Of a stretch of 54,072 nt of DNA, positions 23,483 to 32,175 are shown piece by piece. The notes below the pieces were generated by a model. It was not told the DNA's origin. It saw only the letters and a list, made by a program, of their open reading frames with translations, and made no database searches. The translations under genes and the position numbers were made by a program. The stretch's first letter is position 1; every line of letters starts with the position of its first letter. Source of the DNA: Blautia sp. GTDB taxonomy: Bacteria > Bacillota > Clostridia > Lachnospirales > Lachnospiraceae. The stretch covers positions 1 to 54,072 of the forward strand of contig JALEHU010000103.1 in the NCBI GenBank assembly GCA_022770365.1, in the 5' to 3' direction.

Positions 23483-24376
23483 TTATGTTTTGTAAAAATC
23501 CTGTACGAATTTGATAAACTGTTTTACATGAGGTTTTAAAATCCGGTTCTTGTTGTAGACGATATAAAAATTACGTTTTCTGGTGTATTCGTCCAGGGGA
23601 AAAACAAGGATCTGTCTTGTTTTCTGAAGGTCTGTCACGGAGCGGGCGGAAAGAATGGAAATACCCAGTCCATTTACAATGGATTTTTTGATAGACTCCA
23701 GGTCATTCATACGGGCGACGACATTGAGCTGTGAAGCGGAAATTTCCTGATTTTCCAGAAACATATCAATTTCCTTACGGGTTCCGGAGCCGTTTTCACG
23801 GAGGATAAAAGGCTCATTCAGGAAGTCGCGGAAAACGGGTTTGCAGCTTTTGTGTGTAAGAAAGCGTTCATTGACCGGTGTGGCAATGACAAGAGAATCC
23901 TGGCAGAACGGGATAAAACAACAGGACTCGTCGTCCGTTTTCTGTCCGCAAAGGCTTAAGTCCACACTTCCGTCCAGCACCCTCTGGATCGCCCCCATAC
24001 TGTCTGACTGCCAGGAATGAAAAAAGACATCATCCGCTTCCTCACCGAAGGCACACAGAAGCTCCGGAAGAAGATAAGAAGACGGGATTGTGGAGACACC
24101 GATATCAATGATCTTTTTGTGAGTTCCGGTAAATTCTTCTACCAGATGATCGCGCATATTCAGCATCTGGATTGCACAGTCGTATAGCTGATAGCCTCTT
24201 GCAGTAACGGTGATTTTCTTGGTAGTGCGGATGATCAGGCGGGAATTCAGTTCCGTTTCCAGAGAGCGGATATGCGCGCTGATGGTGGGCTGCGTCAGAT
24301 AAAGATGACGTGCTGCTTCCGAAAAACTGTTGTATTCCACGACGGCAATAAATGCTTCCAGTTGTTTAAATTCCAT
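23483..24376 (-). CDS. LysR-family regulator of the selenium/sulfur cluster
   Basis: This 297-residue protein has a LysR N-terminal helix-turn-helix (EFKQLEAFIAVVEYNSFSEAARHLYLTQPTISAHIRSLE, shown here split around residues 1-40) and a substrate-binding domain with SYLLPELLCAF and GLGISILSARS. It lies 59 bases downstream of a cysteine-desulfurase-like gene on the same strand, and that gene is divergent from yedE. LysR genes beside yedE are commonly annotated as selenium-metabolism associated. It probably controls the divergent promoter region, where two ATAATCTATAAAT repeats lie 23 bases apart. The effector is unknown. Confidence 0.85.
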   Translation of the reverse strand: MEFKQLEAFIAVVEYNSFSEAARHLYLTQPTISAHIRSLETELNSRLIIRTTKKITVTARGYQLYDCAIQMLNMRDHLVEEFTGTHKKIIDIGVSTIPSSYLLPELLCAFGEEADDVFFHSWQSDSMGAIQRVLDGSVDLSLCGQKTDDESCCFIPFCQDSLVIATPVNERFLTHKSCKPVFRDFLNEPFILRENGSGTRKEIDMFLENQEISASQLNVVARMNDLESIKKSIVNGLGISILSARSVTDLQKTRQILVFPLDEYTRKRNFYIVYNKNRILKPHVKQFIKFVQDFYKT

Positions 24377-24435
24377 GATGCTTTCTCCCTGATTTCAAGT
24401 ATAATGGTTTGCTGACCGACCTCACGTAAAAGAGA

Positions 24436-25599
24436 TTAACATCCGGTAATCTCTGCCAGAGCATGAAGTGCAGTATCCAGTTCTTCTTTCGTATTCTCCG
24501 GTCCGAAGGAGAATCGGATCGTTCCGGAAGGATAAGTCCCCAGTGTTTTATGAGCATTGGGAGCACAGTGAAGGCCGACTCTTGTCATGACTCCATAAGT
24601 GCTGTCCAGTTCGAAAGCAGCCTGGGCCATGTCCATCTGAAGAGTCTGAATAGAGACAACAGCACAGCGTTTTTCGGTATCTTTTCTGCCAATGATACGT
24701 ATCTTTTCTTCTTCCGGATCCATACGCCGGATCCCGTTCAGAAAGTATTCTGTCAGCTGCATTTCCTTTTGAAATATTTCTTCCATGGAACTGTTTTCCA
24801 GATCTGTAAGGGCGGCATGAAGGCCGAGGATTCCGGGGATATTCGGGGTCCCCGGTTCAAAACGGTCGGGCAGGAATGCCGGAATCTCTTCTGTGTGTGA
24901 AATGCTTCCGGTTCCTCCGCTGATAAGCGGTTCTATTTGCCCGGCAAGTTCGCTGCGAATGAGAAAACCGCCGGTTCCCTGAGATCCTCGCAGGCCTTTG
25001 TGCCCGGTAAAAGCAAGTGCATCAATGTGCATTTCCTCCATATCAATAGGCAGGATCCCGGCGGTCTGTGCTGTGTCAAGAATGAAGAATATCCCATGCC
25101 TTCGGCAGATTTGTCCGATTTTCCGGACAGGGAGGATGGTGCCGCAGACATTGGAGGCATGAAGGCATACAAGTGCTCTGGTTTCCGGACGGATCAGCTC
25201 TTCAATCGCTTCCGGATCCATGCTTCCATCCTTTCTGCAGGGAATGCGGTCAAAGACGACTCCATGGGCGAGAAGCTGGGTCAGAGGACGCATGACAGCA
25301 TTGTGCTCCATGGAGGATACCAGAACATGATCCCCGGTTTTCAGCAGTCCTTTGAGAAGGATATTCAGGCTGGCTGTGATATTATTTGTAATAATTACAT
25401 TTCTGCAGTTCTTAAAATGAAACAGACGGCAGAGCTGTTCCCTGGTATCATAAATCTGTTCTTCCACGGAATAGGCAGTTTCGTAACTGCCTCTGTTGAC
25501 GTTTACTGCAAATCCGGACAGATACTGATAAACGGCGTCCGCTACGGACGGTGCCTTGGGAAAAGAGGTGCTTGCCTGGTCAAGATATATTTTTTTCAT
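24436..25599 (-). CDS. cysteine desulfurase-like class V aminotransferase
   Basis: This 387-residue PLP enzyme starts [20 protein letters not shown], carries the PLP-binding Lys in [14 protein letters not shown] and a possible catalytic Cys in [15 protein letters not shown]. These are the marks of the class V group (the EF2568-like branch) often found with selenium-dependent molybdenum hydroxylase genes. The likely reaction is release of sulfur or selenium from cysteine or selenocysteine for transfer to a carrier such as the TusA-like protein encoded divergently. It heads a minus-strand unit with the LysR gene. Whether it prefers selenocysteine cannot be read from sequence. Confidence 0.82.
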   Translation of the reverse strand: MKKIYLDQASTSFPKAPSVADAVYQYLSGFAVNVNRGSYETAYSVEEQIYDTREQLCRLFHFKNCRNVIITNNITASLNILLKGLLKTGDHVLVSSMEHNAVMRPLTQLLAHGVVFDRIPCRKDGSMDPEAIEELIRPETRALVCLHASNVCGTILPVRKIGQICRRHGIFFILDTAQTAGILPIDMEEMHIDALAFTGHKGLRGSQGTGGFLIRSELAGQIEPLISGGTGSISHTEEIPAFLPDRFEPGTPNIPGILGLHAALTDLENSSMEEIFQKEMQLTEYFLNGIRRMDPEEEKIRIIGRKDTEKRCAVVSIQTLQMDMAQAAFELDSTYGVMTRVGLHCAPNAHKTLGTYPSGTIRFSFGPENTKEELDTALHALAEITGC

Positions 25600-25661
25600 G
25601 AGGTTACTCCGTTTTTAGCAATCATGATGCCTGCGCAGGCAGACATTTCGTTTGGCTTCTA

Positions 25662-25687
25662 TTATATGGTTCTGTTATATGGTTCTG
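25662..25687. repeat. 13-bp perfect tandem duplication
   Basis: TTATATGGTTCTG occurs twice in a row, in the divergent region upstream of the desulfurase-like gene. It is probably a recent slippage duplication. Confidence 0.75.
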
Positions 25688-25730
25688 TTTTGGCTTTCAC
25701 TATGACCATATTATAACAATATTTATTGAA

Positions 25731-25766
25731 ATAATCTATAAATATTATAGAAAATAATCTATAAAT
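25731..25766. promoter_or_regulatory. candidate LysR binding region (two 13-bp direct repeats)
   Basis: ATAATCTATAAAT is present exactly at 25731-25743 and 25754-25766, 23 bases apart, about two helix turns. The second copy extends into an inverted ATAAT...ATTAT. Position between the divergent desulfurase-like and yedE genes suits the neighbouring LysR regulator. Confidence 0.5.
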
Positions 25767-25863
25767 TATTGGAAGAATCAGGGTCGGAATGGTATGATTA
25801 TCTGGAAAGCAGATAAATATATCTGCGATAGAGAGATTTTATAAGAGAAAGGAAGGGTTACAA

Positions 25864-26970
25864 ATGAAAAACGAAAAAACAGTCATTGCAGGTGCCGGTG
25901 TGATCATCGGTATCATTGCGGCAGCTCTTGTATTTTTTGGAAATCCGGCAAATATGGGATTCTGTATTGCATGTTTCCTGCGTGATACCTCCGGGGCACT
26001 GGGGCTGCATTCGGCAGCAGCGGTACAGTATATCCGTCCGGAAATTATTGGTCTTGTACTGGGATCCTGCATTCTGGCACTGGTAAACAAAGAATTCAAA
26101 CCAAGAGGAGGAAGCGCACCGGTTACGCGCTTTGTGCTTGGAATGTTTGTCATGATCGGTTGTCTGATGTTCCTTGGCTGTCCATTCCGTATGATTCTTC
26201 GCCTTGCCGGCGGTGATCTGAATGCAATTTTCGGATTTGTGGGATTTGCCGCAGGAATTCTTGCGGGAGTATTTTTCCTGAAAAAGGGTTATACACTGAA
26301 ACGTTCCTACAAAATGCAGAAAACAGAAGGTGCTCTTTTTCCGATCGTGGAAATAGTACTTCTGGTGCTTCTTATTGCAGCGCCTGCATTTATCCATTTT
26401 ACAGAACCGGATGGAGGCCCCGGCGCCAAACATGCGGCAATTGTGATTTCTCTGGCAGCCGGTCTGATCGTAGGAGCTCTGGCACAGAAGACACGTCTCT
26501 GTATGGTGGGCGGTATCCGTGACGCTGTATTGTTCAAAGAATACAAGCTTCTGATCGGCTTTGCAGCAATTTTTGTCAGCGCTCTTGCCGGAAATCTGAT
26601 TCTGACAGCTGTAACCGGAAACACTTATTTCCATCTTGGATTTGCAGGACAGGCGATTGCCCATACGGATGGTTTATGGAATGCACTGGGAATGATGCTG
26701 GCAGGATTCGGATGCGTGCTTCTGGGCGGATGTCCCCTTCGCCAGCTGGTGCTTGCAGGAGAGGGAAATACCGATTCTGCAGTTGCTGTGTTTGGTCTGA
26801 TCGTGGGCGCTGCTATTGCACATAACTTTGGCCTTGCATCTTCCGCAGATGGTCCGACTGCCAATGGAAAAATTGCAGTTGTGATCGGACTTGTCGCAGT
26901 GAGTGTGATCGCAGCAATGAATTCCTGCAAAAATGATTCTACAAGGAGAACTGCATATGAAAACGATTGA
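25864..26970 (+). CDS. yedE: YedE/FdhT-type selenium-associated membrane transporter
   Basis: This 368-residue protein has about nine to ten membrane helices of the YeeE/YedE superfamily. Diagnostic stretches are GNPANMGFCIACFLRDTSGAL and cysteine motifs GCLMFLGCPFRM, KTRLCMVGG and LLGGCPLRQL, likely to pass a sulfur or selenium species. The NMGFCIACF opening is typical of the selenium-metabolism branch rather than thiosulfate YeeE. The next gene, a TusA-like carrier, overlaps its last codons, and DUF3343 follows. An AAGGAAGGG site precedes the ATG. No selD or selenoprotein gene is in the window, so the selenium role rests on family and neighbours. Confidence 0.85.
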   Translation: MKNEKTVIAGAGVIIGIIAAALVFFGNPANMGFCIACFLRDTSGALGLHSAAAVQYIRPEIIGLVLGSCILALVNKEFKPRGGSAPVTRFVLGMFVMIGCLMFLGCPFRMILRLAGGDLNAIFGFVGFAAGILAGVFFLKKGYTLKRSYKMQKTEGALFPIVEIVLLVLLIAAPAFIHFTEPDGGPGAKHAAIVISLAAGLIVGALAQKTRLCMVGGIRDAVLFKEYKLLIGFAAIFVSALAGNLILTAVTGNTYFHLGFAGQAIAHTDGLWNALGMMLAGFGCVLLGGCPLRQLVLAGEGNTDSAVAVFGLIVGAAIAHNFGLASSADGPTANGKIAVVIGLVAVSVIAAMNSCKNDSTRRTAYEND

Positions 26971-27163
26971 TGCAAGAGGACTTTCCTGTCCGGAACCTGT
27001 GATTATGACAAAAAATGCACTTTCATCCGGTGAGGCAGAATATGAAATACTGGTGGACAATGTGACAGCAAAAGAAAATGTCACACGTTTTGCGGTTCAT
27101 CAGGGGTATCAGGTAAGCGCAGCAGAACAGGGAGAGGATTATCTCCTGAAACTGAAGAAATGA
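26957..27163 (+). CDS. TusA/SirA-like sulfur (selenium) carrier protein
   Basis: This small protein of 68 residues has the TusA fold signature DARGLSCPEPVIMTKNAL; the Cys of the CPxP motif carries persulfide or selenide. I start at 26957, 8 bases after AAGGAGA, so it overlaps the yedE stop by 14 bases. The stop overlaps the next start (ATGA). It resembles the N-terminal domain of YedF but lacks that protein's second domain. The tight overlaps show co-translation with yedE and DUF3343, which suggests one transfer chain from transporter to carrier. Confidence 0.87.
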   Translation: MKTIDARGLSCPEPVIMTKNALSSGEAEYEILVDNVTAKENVTRFAVHQGYQVSAAEQGEDYLLKLKK

Positions 27164-27405
27164 ACGAATATATTGCTACTTTTTATTCACATTTCGGTGC
27201 TGTGTGTTTTAAAAGGGCATGCGCTGCCTGCAATGTGCCGGCGGTGATCATGCCGGTTCCCAGAAGTCTCAGCTCTTCCTGCGGGACATGTGTGAAGTTT
27301 CAGGCTGGCACAGAACAGGATTTTCCGGAAAAAAATGAGGAAATAGAGCAGATCGTCCGGGTGGATGGCGGACGGTTTGTGCGGATTTATGAAGCAGAAG
27401 AATAA
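27160..27405 (+). CDS. DUF3343 putative Se/S carrier-like protein
   Basis: This 81-residue protein matches DUF3343: an N-terminal strand with a small hydrophobic helix, then VPRSLSSSCGTCVKF, where the SSCG cysteines would bind sulfur or selenium. The start overlaps the TusA-like stop by 4 bases. DUF3343 proteins often occur with YedE and YedF in selenium-handling clusters; no enzyme activity is known to me. It carries five cysteines, including the CAAC pair near residue 21. The start codon follows the carrier's end directly, so translation is likely coupled. Confidence 0.8.
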   Translation: MNEYIATFYSHFGAVCFKRACAACNVPAVIMPVPRSLSSSCGTCVKFQAGTEQDFPEKNEEIEQIVRVDGGRFVRIYEAEE

Positions 27406-27430
27406 AAAATGTACGATAATAAAGAAAGTT

Positions 27431-27446
27431 TCGGCGAAAGCCAACG
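27431..27446. repeat. copy of a 16-bp motif also present in the structured element
   Basis: TCGGCGAAAGCCAACG here is identical to 11052-11067, and both are followed by a CCCC...GGTA segment. The core GGC-GAAA-GCC can form a tiny GNRA hairpin. Both copies are intergenic. Confidence 0.6.
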
Positions 27447-27487
27447 TACCCCTGCCGGTAACAATATAATTATTCTGTGTATAAAAT

Positions 27488-27516
27488 TTGACATTTCTGC
27501 GAAGAACCTATAGACT
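27488..27516 (+). promoter_or_regulatory. sigma-A promoter for greA
   Basis: TTGACA at 27488-27493 and TAGACT at 27511-27516 are 17 bases apart; the leader to greA is about 85 bases. Confidence 0.65.
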
Positions 27517-27606
27517 AAAGGCAGTAATTATTTTTTTCGCTTATTTATTTGAGAATCATGATTCGGAAAAAGAGCGGATAAGAAAAGAAATAAGGAGCAT
27601 TGAAAC

Positions 27607-28107
27607 ATGGGAGAAAAACTTACGCAGAAAGATGTAGAAAAAATAGAGCAGGAAATTGAACACCGCAAGCTTGTAGTACGCAAGGAAGCCATTGAGGCTG
27701 TGAAAGAGGCGCGTGCACAGGGAGATTTGAGTGAGAACTTCGAGTATTATGCAGCCAAAAGACATAAGAACCAGAATGAAAGCCGTATCCGTTATCTGGA
27801 GAGAATGCTGAAAACAGCAGACATCGTTGCTGACACCTCAAATGACGGTGAGGTGGGGATGGATGATATTGTTGAAGTGGAATTTGAAGAAGATGGAGAA
27901 GTAGAAAAATACAAGCTGGTAACTTCCATTCGCGGAAACTCTCTGGAAAACCGCGTGAGCATTGAGTCACCAATCGGCAAAGCCCTGAAAGGACATAAAG
28001 TGGGCGACCGTGTGGAGGTTAAAGTCAACGACAGCTACAGCTATTTCCTTCTGATCCGTTCTATTGATAAAACCGGTTCGGAAGATGAAGAAATCCGTGG
28101 CTTCTGA
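27607..28107 (+). CDS. greA: transcription elongation factor GreA
   Basis: This 166-residue factor enters the RNA polymerase secondary channel and stimulates cleavage of backtracked RNA. The N-terminal coiled coil (about residues 10-75) has the conserved EARAQGDLSENFEYYAAKRHKNQNE region, split here, with the acidic DLSEN tip that acts in the channel. The C-terminal FKBP-like domain ends with ESPIGKALKGHKVGD. An AAGGAG site precedes the ATG. The gene is monocistronic with its own terminator. Confidence 0.94.
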   Translation: MGEKLTQKDVEKIEQEIEHRKLVVRKEAIEAVKEARAQGDLSENFEYYAAKRHKNQNESRIRYLERMLKTADIVADTSNDGEVGMDDIVEVEFEEDGEVEKYKLVTSIRGNSLENRVSIESPIGKALKGHKVGDRVEVKVNDSYSYFLLIRSIDKTGSEDEEIRGF

Positions 28108-28136
28108 TTTTACGGCAAACATAACGATTTGACAAT

Positions 28137-28179
28137 AAAGGCGAAAAAGCACCTGAACAGTGTTTTTTCGCCTTTATTT
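28137..28179 (+). terminator. intrinsic terminator after greA
   Basis: AAAGGCGAAAAA at 28137-28148 pairs with TTTTTTCGCCTTT at 28163-28175 (outer 12 bases), followed by ATTTT. The last bases overlap the first Pho-box-like repeat. Confidence 0.82.
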
Positions 28180-28227
28180 TACATAGATTTAACAATGAGC
28201 TGGGGAGAATTTTACATAATCTTTCTA
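28178..28227 (+). promoter_or_regulatory. Pho-box-like direct repeats upstream of the Na/Pi cotransporter gene
   Basis: TTTACA at 28178, TTAACA at 28189, TTTACA at 28211 and TTTCTA at 28222 all fall on an 11-base period, as in the TT(A/T)ACA repeats bound by PhoP dimers in Bacillus. The copy expected at 28200 is missing. A PhoP/PhoR-type pair is encoded downstream. Confidence 0.6.
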
Positions 28228-28257
28228 AAATGAGGTAAATCTCATTAATAGAAAGAT
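28219..28257 (+). promoter_or_regulatory. two-tier hairpin just upstream of the cotransporter ribosome site
   Basis: ATCTTTCT at 28219-28226 pairs with 28250-28257, and ATGAG at 28230-28234 pairs with 28241-28245, around a GTAAAT loop. It ends about 6 bases before the AAAGGAG site, so it could affect translation, or as DNA it could be a protein site. Confidence 0.5.
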
Positions 28258-28275
28258 GTGTAAAGGAGAAAAATC

Positions 28276-30045
28276 ATGGACTTTTTCAGTATTTTGACCC
28301 TGTTTGGCGGACTTGCCATGTTTCTGTATGGAATGCAGGTTATGGGTGACGGACTTGCCAAAGTATCCGGCGGTAAGCTGGAACGAATTCTGGAGAATCT
28401 TACTTCCAACCGTATCAAAGCAGTTCTTCTGGGTGCGGCAGTAACTGCAGTGATTCAGTCTTCCTCTGCCACGACTGTTATGGTGGTAGGATTTGTAAAC
28501 TCCGGAATCATGAAGCTTTCCCAGGCAATCGGTGTTATTATGGGCGCAAACATAGGTACTACCGCGACTTCCTGGATTTTAAGCCTTGCAGGAATTGAAA
28601 GCAGCAACTTTTTCCTGCGCCTTCTGAAACCCAGCTCATTTTCTCCGGTCCTTGCGATGATTGGAATAATTTTTCTAATGTTTACAAAGAGCCCGAGAAA
28701 AAAAGATATCGGAACGATTCTGGTAGGTTTTGCTGTCCTGATGTTTGGAATGGAATCCATGAGCGGTGCTGTGAAACCACTGGCTGATGTGCCGGAATTC
28801 ACGAATATTCTGCTGAAATTTTCCAACCCTCTGCTGGGTATGCTGGCGGGCACCATACTGACTGCCGTGATTCAGTCTTCTTCCGCATCTGTCGGTATTC
28901 TGCAGGCACTCTGTGTAACCGGTGCGGTGCGGTACAGCGTGGCGCTGCCGATTATTATGGGACAGAATATCGGTACCTGTGTGACCGCACTTCTGTCCTC
29001 CATCGGAGCAAACAAAAACGCAAAACGTGCTGCAATGGTGCATTTATATTTTAACCTGATCGGCACGATTGTATTTATGAGCGTGTTCTATTTTGTGAAC
29101 GGCATGCTTCATTTTAATTTCCTGAATGACACGGTAAATCCGGCACAGATTGCTGTGATCCACAGTGTTTTCAATATAATCGCCACACTCATCTGGCTTC
29201 CGTTCTCAGGACTTCTGGAAAAGCTTGCCTGCCTTACCATCCGCGATTCCAGAGAAGATATGGCAGCTTCCCTGGAGGATCAGGAGTTCATGATCCTGGA
29301 ATCACGTTTCCTGGAAAAACCGGCTTTTGCTGTGGAACAGGGAAGAAATGCAGCAAGACGTATGGCGAAAGAATCTCATCAGTCACTGCGTCTGGCACTG
29401 AGCCTGGTGGGAAATTATGAGGAGGAGATGGCGGACCGCGTGGACAAAATGGAGTCCAAAGTTGACCGCTATGAGGACGAGCTGGGGACGTATCTTGTGA
29501 AACTGAGCCACAAGGATTTATCTGAAAATGACAGTCACAGTGTGTCTATTATGCTGCACTGCATCGGGGATTTTGAGCGTATCTCCGACCATGCGGTGAA
29601 TATCATGGAGTCTGCAAGAGAGCTTTATGAAAAGGGCGCAAGCTTTTCTCAGAAAGCTATGGAAGAGCTTGGTGTTCTGTCTCAGGCAGTGGAGGATATC
29701 GTACAGCTTACCTACAATGTGTTTGATAAACAGGATGTGAAACTTGCGGAAAAAATCGAACCTCTGGAGGAATTGATCGATGAACTGAGCCAGGAACTGA
29801 AGCATCGCCATGTACAGCGTCTTCAGGCCGGGGCATGTACCATAGAAATGGGATTTGTTCTTTCTGATATTACGACAAGCCTGGAACGTATTGCAGATCA
29901 TTGTTCCAATATCGGCGTGTGCATTACACAGGTTCGTGAAGACCTGTATGATACGCACAGCCATCTGGATGTTGTGAAAAATGCTTCGGATGAATCCTTT
30001 TACCGTGAGCTGGAGGAAGTTCGCAGACAGTATGTTCTGCCGTAA
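28276..30045 (+). CDS. Na/Pi cotransporter family protein with PhoU-like C-terminal domain
   Basis: This 589-residue protein has two Na/Pi-cotransporter repeats, each with the QSSSA motif (AVIQSSSATTVMVVGFVN near residue 60 and AVIQSSSASVGILQ near 195). About eight membrane helices fill residues 1-320. Residues 340-589 form a helical PhoU-like domain with EDELGTYLVKLSHKDLSE and ERIADHCSNIG. Such NptA/YjbB-type proteins move inorganic phosphate with sodium. AAAGGAG precedes the ATG. Pho-box-like repeats upstream and a PhoP/PhoR-type pair just downstream point to phosphate-starvation control. The direction of transport is not certain, since YjbB-type proteins can export. Confidence 0.88.
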   Translation: MDFFSILTLFGGLAMFLYGMQVMGDGLAKVSGGKLERILENLTSNRIKAVLLGAAVTAVIQSSSATTVMVVGFVNSGIMKLSQAIGVIMGANIGTTATSWILSLAGIESSNFFLRLLKPSSFSPVLAMIGIIFLMFTKSPRKKDIGTILVGFAVLMFGMESMSGAVKPLADVPEFTNILLKFSNPLLGMLAGTILTAVIQSSSASVGILQALCVTGAVRYSVALPIIMGQNIGTCVTALLSSIGANKNAKRAAMVHLYFNLIGTIVFMSVFYFVNGMLHFNFLNDTVNPAQIAVIHSVFNIIATLIWLPFSGLLEKLACLTIRDSREDMAASLEDQEFMILESRFLEKPAFAVEQGRNAARRMAKESHQSLRLALSLVGNYEEEMADRVDKMESKVDRYEDELGTYLVKLSHKDLSENDSHSVSIMLHCIGDFERISDHAVNIMESARELYEKGASFSQKAMEELGVLSQAVEDIVQLTYNVFDKQDVKLAEKIEPLEELIDELSQELKHRHVQRLQAGACTIEMGFVLSDITTSLERIADHCSNIGVCITQVREDLYDTHSHLDVVKNASDESFYRELEEVRRQYVLP

Positions 30046-30083
30046 ACAGACAGATATTCCGTCACAGAAATCACGATAAATGC

Positions 30084-30112
30084 TTGTGAAAACAGCGGGA
30101 AAAAAGTATACT
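30084..30112 (+). promoter_or_regulatory. probable promoter for the two-component operon
   Basis: TTGTGA at 30084-30089 and TATACT at 30107-30112 are 17 bases apart, about 50 bases before the response regulator. Confidence 0.6.
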
Positions 30113-30162
30113 GAGTGAAGCGGAACAAAAAAGCTGATTTCTGCTGAAAAGGAGAGGATATC

Positions 30163-30834
30163 ATGATTTATTGTGTGGAAGATGAGAGAAATATCCGGGA
30201 ATTACTTGTATATACGCTGGAGACTACAGGATTCAGCGCGAAGGGAATAGACGGTGGCAAAGAACTGTGGGCTTCCCTGAAAAAAGAAACACCGGAACTG
30301 ATCCTTCTGGATATCATGCTTCCCGGTGAGGACGGTTATGCAATCCTTGAAAAACTGAAAAAAAAGCCATCTACAAGGGAGATTCCTGTTATCATGGTGA
30401 CAGCAAAAGAAGCGGAATTTGACAAAGTACGCGGTCTGGAAGCCGGGGCTGACGACTATATTACCAAGCCTTTCGGGATGATGGAATTTGTTGCCAGAGT
30501 GAAGGCGGTCCTGCGCAGATGCGGGCAGAAAAACAGTGAAGACAGGATGCTCCAGTACAAGGAACTGTGCGTACTGGTTGGCAGACACGAAGTGCGGTAT
30601 AAAGACGTAAAAATCGATCTTACCCGCAAGGAATTTGAGCTTCTGCAGTATTTGATGGAAAATAAAGGAATTGTCATGACCAGAAATCAGATCCTCTGCC
30701 GAATCTGGGGATATGATTTTGACGGTGAGACAAGGACTGTGGATGTACATGTGCGTACCCTGAGGCAAAAACTGGGAGAAGCGGGCAATTATATTGAGAC
30801 AGTACGCGGTGTGGGATACCGGATAGGAGGATGA
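30163..30834 (+). CDS. phoP: OmpR/PhoB-family response regulator
   Basis: This 223-residue protein has a receiver domain (residues 1-118) with acidic pair ED near the start, phospho-acceptor Asp in LLLDIMLPGEDG, VTAK and the KPF lysine, then an OmpR winged-helix domain (about 130-223) ending VRTLRQKLGEAGNYIETVRGVGYRIGG. It should bind direct repeats once phosphorylated by the kinase encoded one base after its stop. The Pho-box-like repeats and the phosphate cotransporter upstream support PhoP/PhoB, but a different OmpR-type specificity remains possible. AAAGGAGAGG precedes the ATG. Confidence 0.85.
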   Translation: MIYCVEDERNIRELLVYTLETTGFSAKGIDGGKELWASLKKETPELILLDIMLPGEDGYAILEKLKKKPSTREIPVIMVTAKEAEFDKVRGLEAGADDYITKPFGMMEFVARVKAVLRRCGQKNSEDRMLQYKELCVLVGRHEVRYKDVKIDLTRKEFELLQYLMENKGIVMTRNQILCRIWGYDFDGETRTVDVHVRTLRQKLGEAGNYIETVRGVGYRIGG

Positions 30835-30835
30835 C

Positions 30836-32167
30836 ATGAAGCAGAAAATCATGAATTACGGCAGTTTTCTGGTGATCCTGTCTGTACTGCTGACGTTTTT
30901 TGCTGCCAGTTTTGTCATGTATGATAAATTCAATACCAGCATGAAACAGGGTGTGAGAGCTGAAGCAGAATACATAAGAGCCGGAATCAAAGCCTGCGGG
31001 GAAGCCTATCTTACACAGGATGTGGGTGATCTGACTGACACCAGAATTACTCTGGCGGATTCCATGGGAAATGTCCTGTTTGATTCTGTAAAATCCCCAT
31101 CAAATCTGGAGAATCACAGTAACCGTCCGGAATTTATTCAGGCAAAAGAAGAAGGCAGCGGAGAACTGGTACGATTTTCGAATACGTTTTCCAAACAGAC
31201 ATTTTATTATGCACTGCAGCTGGAAGACGGGAATATCCTGAGAGTGGCAAGAACCACGGACAGTGTTTTTCATACGATGCTGTCAGGTTTTACCCTGCTT
31301 GGTTTGCTGATCGTCGTGATACTGATTTTAGCCTTTTTTCTGGTACAGAGACAGACGAAGGAATTGATTGCTCCCATCAATGAACTGGATCTGGAACACC
31401 CGCTGAAAAATGTCTGTTATGAAGAATTGCGGCCTCTTCTGGTTCGTGTGGATCAGCAGAATAAACAGATCATTCAGCAGGTGGAGGAACTGAAAGAAGC
31501 AGAAGCGATGCGAAGGGAGTTTTCGGCCAATGTCTCCCATGAATTAAAAACGCCTCTGATGTCGATTTCGGGATATGCAGAACTAATGATGAACGGTATG
31601 GTTCCTCCGGACAAGACAGCGGATTTTTCCGGCAGGATTTTTCAGGAAGCCAGTCGTCTGAGTTCACTGGTAGCGGATATTATACAGCTTTCCAGACTGG
31701 ATGAGAGAAATACGGAGATGGAATTTGAACCTGTAGATCTTTATGAACTGGCGGAGAATGTGGCAGTACATCTCAGGCCTGCAGCAGAGAAGAAACAGAT
31801 CACGGTGACTCTTGAAGGAGACACGGAGCTGGTAAGCGGCGTGCGTCAGGTACTCTATGAGATGATCTACAATGTGGCGGATAATGCAGTGCGGTATACC
31901 GGCGAGGGAGGAACGGTAAAGATATCTGTCGGCAAAAAGAGAGGACATGTATGCTGTCGTGTGGAAGATAATGGAATCGGTATTCCCGTGAATGAACAGA
32001 AGCGTGTATTTGAGCGGTTTTACAGGGTGGATAAAAGTCATTCCCGCCAGACTGGAGGAACAGGGCTTGGTCTTTCCATTGTGAAGCACGGTGCGGCTCT
32101 TCACCATGCAGATTTAAACCTGATCAGCGAACCGGGACGGGGAACGATTATGGAAATGATTTTCTGA
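30836..32167 (+). CDS. phoR: PhoR-like sensor histidine kinase
   Basis: This 443-residue membrane kinase has helices near residues 10-28 and 152-172, with an extracellular sensor of about 120 residues between. Then come a linker helix, the HisKA domain with phospho-acceptor His in FSANVSHELKTPLMSISGYAE (quoted in part), and an ATPase domain with N-box NVADNAVRYT, VEDNGIGIP and GGTGLGLSIVKHG. The start codon lies one base after the response regulator stop, so the pair is co-translated. The layout is that of PhoR without a PAS domain. Phosphate signalling is inferred from neighbours. Confidence 0.83.
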   Translation: MKQKIMNYGSFLVILSVLLTFFAASFVMYDKFNTSMKQGVRAEAEYIRAGIKACGEAYLTQDVGDLTDTRITLADSMGNVLFDSVKSPSNLENHSNRPEFIQAKEEGSGELVRFSNTFSKQTFYYALQLEDGNILRVARTTDSVFHTMLSGFTLLGLLIVVILILAFFLVQRQTKELIAPINELDLEHPLKNVCYEELRPLLVRVDQQNKQIIQQVEELKEAEAMRREFSANVSHELKTPLMSISGYAELMMNGMVPPDKTADFSGRIFQEASRLSSLVADIIQLSRLDERNTEMEFEPVDLYELAENVAVHLRPAAEKKQITVTLEGDTELVSGVRQVLYEMIYNVADNAVRYTGEGGTVKISVGKKRGHVCCRVEDNGIGIPVNEQKRVFERFYRVDKSHSRQTGGTGLGLSIVKHGAALHHADLNLISEPGRGTIMEMIF

Positions 32168-32175
32168 AAAAGCAA

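Noticed and set aside
27160-27405. DUF3343 or the TusA-like protein as a selenoprotein
   Set aside because: All key positions are ordinary cysteine codons and no in-frame TGA is read through.
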